Shown: piece by piece, positions 61,589 to 64,000 of the stretch
Numbering within the stretch: the stretch's first letter is position 1
Layout: each line of letters opens with the position of its first letter
Source: Porphyromonadaceae bacterium
GTDB lineage: Bacteria; Bacteroidota; Bacteroidia; Bacteroidales; Porphyromonadaceae
Direction: 5' to 3'
DNA: 64,000 bases
Assembly (NCBI GenBank): GCA_030528555.1
Contig: JAUMYQ010000004.1
Location: 1 to 64,000, forward strand
Notes under the pieces: model-generated
Seen by the model: only the letters and a program-made list of their open reading frames with translations
What the model was told of the DNA's origin: nothing
Databases searched by the model: none
Position numbers and translations under genes: made by a program

Positions 61589-61942
61589 TTATTTCTTGCT
61601 GCAAGACTTCTTGCTCTTGTCGCAGGCCTTAGCTTCTTTTCTCTCGCACTTCTTGCTCTTGTCGCAAGCCTTGGCTTCTTTTCTCTCACACTTCTTGCTC
61701 TTGTCGCAGGACTTAGCCTCCTTCTTGTCACAAACCTTCATCTCCGCAGCGCAAGCAGAGCCACATTTGCAAACCTCACCTTTGAGCTTGCAGTCATTGG
61801 TACAGCTATCCGAGCAAGCAACCTTCTGTCCCTTACAACACTCTTTCTTGTCTTTTCCACAAGCTTGGCTATCAGTCTGAGCAGACACACTCGTCCCTAC
61901 GAGGGCGAGAGCCAGTGCTAATGCACCCAAAATCTTCTTCAT
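61589..61942 (-). CDS. secreted cysteine- and lysine-rich repeat protein
   Basis: A 117-residue protein with a signal peptide (MKKILGALALALALVGTSVSAQ). The mature part of about 96 residues has 16 cysteines and is very lysine-rich. The C-terminal part is three consecutive 14-residue units of the form C-D/E-x-KEAKxCDKSKK (residues 71-112). It probably binds metal or is disulfide-linked in the envelope; which is not shown. No family recognised. It is transcribed from a promoter-like TATATTTG at 62019-62026. Confidence 0.8.
   Translation of the reverse strand: MKKILGALALALALVGTSVSAQTDSQACGKDKKECCKGQKVACSDSCTNDCKLKGEVCKCGSACAAEMKVCDKKEAKSCDKSKKCERKEAKACDKSKKCERKEAKACDKSKKSCSKK
61607..61732 (-). 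repeat. three tandem 42-bp coding repeats
   Basis: Residues 71-112 of the cysteine-rich protein are encoded by three 42-bp units that are nearly identical at the DNA level, with the last two almost the same. Copy-number change by slippage would keep the reading frame. Confidence 0.8.
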
Positions 61943-62018
61943 TGTTTTCTTTGGTTTTAATTTAGTTTATACTTCGTCTCAGTGCCAGGTGCGAACACTG
62001 CCGCCACACCCAAGCGGA

Positions 62019-62026
62019 CAAATATA
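62019..62026 (-). promoter_or_regulatory. candidate -7 box of the cysteine-rich gene
   Basis: TATATTTG on the minus strand matches TAnnTTTG exactly, 76 bases before the ATG. No -33 TTTG at the expected place. Confidence 0.45.
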
Positions 62027-62162
62027 AAGATAAATAGATATACACTACCACGCATCTTCATCCGACGAGATCACTTGCCTCGAAGTTCGACTCAAATTCT
62101 CCCACACTATTGCACCTCTGAAAGAGAAATCTTAATATGCTTATTAATAACAAGTTATACAA

Positions 62163-62294
62163 CCTCCCGATTTACTCAAAAAATGTTCCCGAACTTTTGA
62201 AAAAAACTTCCCGATCTTTTTGGAAAAAGTTCGGGAACTCCGAGAAAAAAGTTCGGGAACATTTTTTCGGGTATTCCCGAGCATTTTTTTCGGG
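62163..62294 (-). repeat. 22-bp-phased intergenic repeat, copy H (longest)
   Basis: Six cores start at 62164, 62186, 62208, 62230, 62252 and 62274, all exactly 22 bp apart: CTCCCGAT, TTCCCGAA, TTCCCGAT, TTCGGGAA, TTCGGGAA, TTCCCGAG. The last four match the order of copy B. The first two add a linker like that at the left end of copy A, so the element is a mosaic of both orientations. Confidence 0.92.
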
Positions 62295-62360
62295 CAAGAA
62301 AAGGGATGTTTTGAGGTGCCTCGAAAGAGTTCAATAGGGTGGAGATTGTGGATAAATAGT

Positions 62361-62368
62361 TACATTTG
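62361..62368 (+). promoter_or_regulatory. candidate -7 box of mdh
   Basis: TACATTTG matches TAnnTTTG exactly, 79 bases before the mdh ATG. A hairpin, CTTACATC/GATGTAAG at 62377-62396, lies at the predicted 5' end of the transcript. Confidence 0.5.
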
Positions 62369-62376
62369 TCTGGGTG

Positions 62377-62396
62377 CTTACATCGAGGGATGTAAG
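62377..62396 (+). promoter_or_regulatory. 5' leader hairpin of mdh
   Basis: Perfect 8-bp stem CTTACATC (62377-62384) with GATGTAAG (62389-62396), loop GAGG, starting 9 bases after the -7 box. It could protect the transcript end or regulate it; no riboswitch class fits. Confidence 0.4.
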
Positions 62397-62447
62397 TGTT
62401 GGATATAGAACTTAGTATTATCAACAATTATCAAACTGACAAAGGCT

Positions 62448-63449
62448 ATGAGTTTTCTATCTCAAGACAAGCTGACCATCATCGGGGCTGGTGGTATGAT
62501 TGGCTCGAATATGGCACAGACGGCTGCCATGATGCGCCTAACTCCAAACATCTGTCTCTACGACCCCTTCTTACAAGGGCTCGAGGGCGTGGCAGAAGAA
62601 ATCCGTCACTGTGGCTTTGAAGGCCTGCGCTTGACCTTTACCGACAGCATCAAGGAGGCTCTCACTGGAGCGAAGTATATCGTCTCTTCGGGAGGAGCTC
62701 CACGCAAAGAGGGCATGACGCGCGAAGACCTGCTCAAAGGCAACTGCGAGATTGCCGCTCAGCTTGGTAAGGATATCAAGACGTACTGCCCTGATGTCAA
62801 GCATGTAGTCATTATCTTTAACCCTGCAGATATTACAGGGCTTGTAACTCTTATCCACTCTGGCCTGAAGCCAAGCCAGCTCACCACGCTTGCTGCCCTC
62901 GACTCTACGCGCTTGCAGAGCGAGCTGGCCAAGCATTTTGGCTTACAGCAGAGCGAGGTAGTAGGAGCTCGTACCTATGGAGGGCACGGTGAAGCCATGG
63001 CTGTCTTTGCCAGCACGGCTCAGATCGCTGGTAAGCCTTTAACCCAGCTTATTGGTTCGGATAAGCTAACCACTCAAGACTGGGAGGCACTCAAAAAGCG
63101 TGTAACGCAGGGAGGTGCAAACATCATCAAGCTACGTGGTCGCTCTTCGTTCCAGAGCCCTGCCTATGTATCTATCGAGATGATAGCTGCTGCCATGGGA
63201 ACTAAACCTTTTGTTTGGCCTGCAGGCTGCTATGTAGATCTTCCTGGGCTAGACAAAGTGGTCATGGGTATGGAGACAGTCATCGACAAAGATGGTGTGC
63301 GCTACAGCAACGAAATTAAGGGGACAGACGATGAGCGTGAAGCACTCAAGGTAAGCTATCAGCATTTGGTGAAGATGCGTGACGAAGTGATCGGCATGGG
63401 TGTTATCCCAGCCGTGGAAGACTGGAAGATGGTCAATCCCAACCTCTAG
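62448..63449 (+). CDS. mdh: malate dehydrogenase
   Basis: NAD-dependent interconversion of malate and oxaloacetate, part of the reductive branch to fumarate and succinate in these fermenters. The 333-residue product has the nucleotide loop TIIGAGGMIGSNMAQ, the acidic residue in LYDPF, the mobile loop GGAPRKEGMTREDLL with the substrate arginine, FNPADI and GARTYGGHGE with the catalytic histidine. Length is typical for Bacteroidales. It has its own promoter box and a strong terminator downstream. Confidence 0.95.
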   Translation: MSFLSQDKLTIIGAGGMIGSNMAQTAAMMRLTPNICLYDPFLQGLEGVAEEIRHCGFEGLRLTFTDSIKEALTGAKYIVSSGGAPRKEGMTREDLLKGNCEIAAQLGKDIKTYCPDVKHVVIIFNPADITGLVTLIHSGLKPSQLTTLAALDSTRLQSELAKHFGLQQSEVVGARTYGGHGEAMAVFASTAQIAGKPLTQLIGSDKLTTQDWEALKKRVTQGGANIIKLRGRSSFQSPAYVSIEMIAAAMGTKPFVWPAGCYVDLPGLDKVVMGMETVIDKDGVRYSNEIKGTDDEREALKVSYQHLVKMRDEVIGMGVIPAVEDWKMVNPNL

Positions 63450-63467
63450 CCTTCAACCACCATCATT

Positions 63468-63526
63468 GCCCAGCGATAGAGCTTACCGCCCTTTGGTATG
63501 CTCTGTTGCTGGGCTTGTTATTATCC
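63468..63526 (+). terminator. rho-independent terminator of mdh
   Basis: GCCCAGCGATAGAGC (63468-63482) pairs with GCTCTGTTGCTGGGC (63500-63514); two mismatches in DNA become G-U pairs in RNA, so the 15-bp stem is complete. It is followed by TTGTTATTATCC. Confidence 0.85.
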
Positions 63527-63534
63527 ACAGAGAG

Positions 63535-64000
63535 ATGAGAGCTATCGGTATCGTACTGATCTTTCTCGGAGCAATCTACAGAACCATGGCTACGGACAAT
63601 CCTAAGAGACAGGAGCTAAGTGTACTGTGCTACAATGTGGAGAACCTATTCGATACGATAGATGACCCACGCACAGACGACAACGCCTTTTTACCTAGAG
63701 GGGCGTATCACTGGACGCCACGTCGCTATTGGCGTAAACTCGGGCGCATTGCTGAGGTGATCTCACGCTCGGGGCTCTATCGCTTTCCTGCACTTGTGGG
63801 CCTAGTGGAGGTAGAAAATGAGGCTGTCATTAAGGATTTAGTTACCCATACACCTCTGAGTAAGGCAGGCTACCGCTATGTGGTGACGAGTGGTCGCGAC
63901 CCTCGTGGGATAGATGTAGCTCTACTGTATCGCCCAGATGCATTCTCTCTGGAGAGCTGGCGAGAGTATAATGTACGTTTGGAGCGAGAGCCCGAGAGAC
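63535..64000 (+). CDS. exported endonuclease/exonuclease/phosphatase-fold protein, 3' end outside window
   Basis: The first 155 residues of a protein that continues beyond the window. MRAIGIVLIFLGAIYRTMA is a probable signal peptide; LSVLCYNVENLFDTIDDP is the first EEP motif with the metal-binding asparagine and glutamate, and VGLVEVENE carries the second acidic motif. The GYRYVVTSGRDPRGIDVALLYRP stretch is common in this family. Substrate unknown. It starts 20 bases after the mdh terminator. Confidence 0.85.
   Translation, partial: MRAIGIVLIFLGAIYRTMATDNPKRQELSVLCYNVENLFDTIDDPRTDDNAFLPRGAYHWTPRRYWRKLGRIAEVISRSGLYRFPALVGLVEVENEAVIKDLVTHTPLSKAGYRYVVTSGRDPRGIDVALLYRPDAFSLESWREYNVRLEREPER

Larger units (their letters stand above)
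61943..62447. other. divergent region with repeat copy H and mdh leader
   Basis: 505 bases between the cysteine-rich gene and mdh. It holds the promoter box of the former (62019-62026), repeat copy H (62163-62294), the mdh -7 box (62361-62368) and a hairpin at 62377-62396. No gene is seen. Confidence 0.65.

Noticed and set aside
61541..61921. 126-codon frame opposite the cysteine-rich gene
   Set aside because: Shadow of the lysine-rich repeats, which read as leucine/alanine repeats on the other strand. The minus frame has a signal peptide and promoter.
62085..62110. tRNA-like GTTCGACTC segment
   Set aside because: No matching T-arm stem, acceptor stem or anticodon arm could be built around it.
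4495..62294. Reading the phased repeats as CRISPR arrays
   Set aside because: The repeated unit is only 8 bp, occurs in both orientations within a copy, and the intervening 14-bp linkers are the same few A/T tracts in every copy instead of unique spacers. No cas gene is present.
62137..62427. Open frames over repeat copy H
   Set aside because: Repeat-derived, low complexity, no start context or conserved motif.

Overview
The window looks like a chromosomal segment of a Porphyromonas-type member of the Bacteroidales. Evidence: a complete porU gene (C25-type sortase of the type IX secretion system), a tandem pair of OmpA-family genes arranged like the P. gingivalis Pgm6/Pgm7 pair, a DPP III peptidase with the Bacteroidetes-type HECLGH site, and several promoters of the Bacteroidetes TAnnTTTG type. 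No rRNA, tRNA, phage, integrase, transposase or CRISPR was recognised. The content is mostly core housekeeping genes in short operons.

Layout: 0.2-4.4 kb (+) is a t6A tRNA-modification cluster (tsaE, tsaB, a degenerate YrdC paralogue, a small membrane protein, tsaC, tsaD). 4.8-12.6 kb holds a VIT-type metal transporter, a voltage-gated-type cation channel, a lipoprotein, DPP III, mutY, pfkA and a HAD phosphatase. 12.8-14.0 kb (+) is rpsF-rpsR-rplI. 14.4-29.5 kb is a long minus-strand run: a dispanin-like protein, purB, an AmpG-like transporter, folD, gmk, recA, bcp, an exo/endonuclease-fold protein, two rhomboids, an acyltransferase, a MerR regulator, manA, a GH3-family protein, nth and pheS. 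29.7-36.1 kb (-) joins folate (pabB, pabC) and biotin (bioF, bioG, bioC) genes. 36.2-38.6 kb (+) is pyrH, frr, rsgA. 38.8-39.8 kb is a decayed tetR/hydrolase locus. 40.2-48.7 kb (-) contains an outer-membrane protein, rplT-rpmI-infC, thrS, two ompA genes and a purine nucleoside phosphorylase. 49.0-59.2 kb (+) is porU, malQ and phoH-purC-menG-aroE. 59.3-64 kb contains an outer-membrane barrel, flavodoxin, a small unknown gene, a cysteine-rich secreted protein, mdh and the start of another exo/endonuclease-fold gene.

The most striking non-gene structure is an interspersed intergenic repeat present eight times, spaced 5-10 kb apart. It is built from 8-bp cores (TTCCCGAA or its reverse complement TTCGGGAA) placed almost always exactly 22 bp apart and separated by 14-bp A/T-tract linkers that are themselves a small reusable set. 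One copy is a perfect inverted repeat with 42-bp arms and a 2-base centre. Copies occur in both orientations, as module mosaics and as decayed remnants. Its function is unknown.

Other points of interest: an (AT)9 tract lying between plausible -33 and -7 elements of an outer-membrane protein gene (possible phase variation); a 20-bp palindrome overlapping the -7 box of a small gene next to flavodoxin; a YrdC paralogue that has lost the usual TsaC signature residues; and a lysine/cysteine-rich repeat protein with 16 cysteines.
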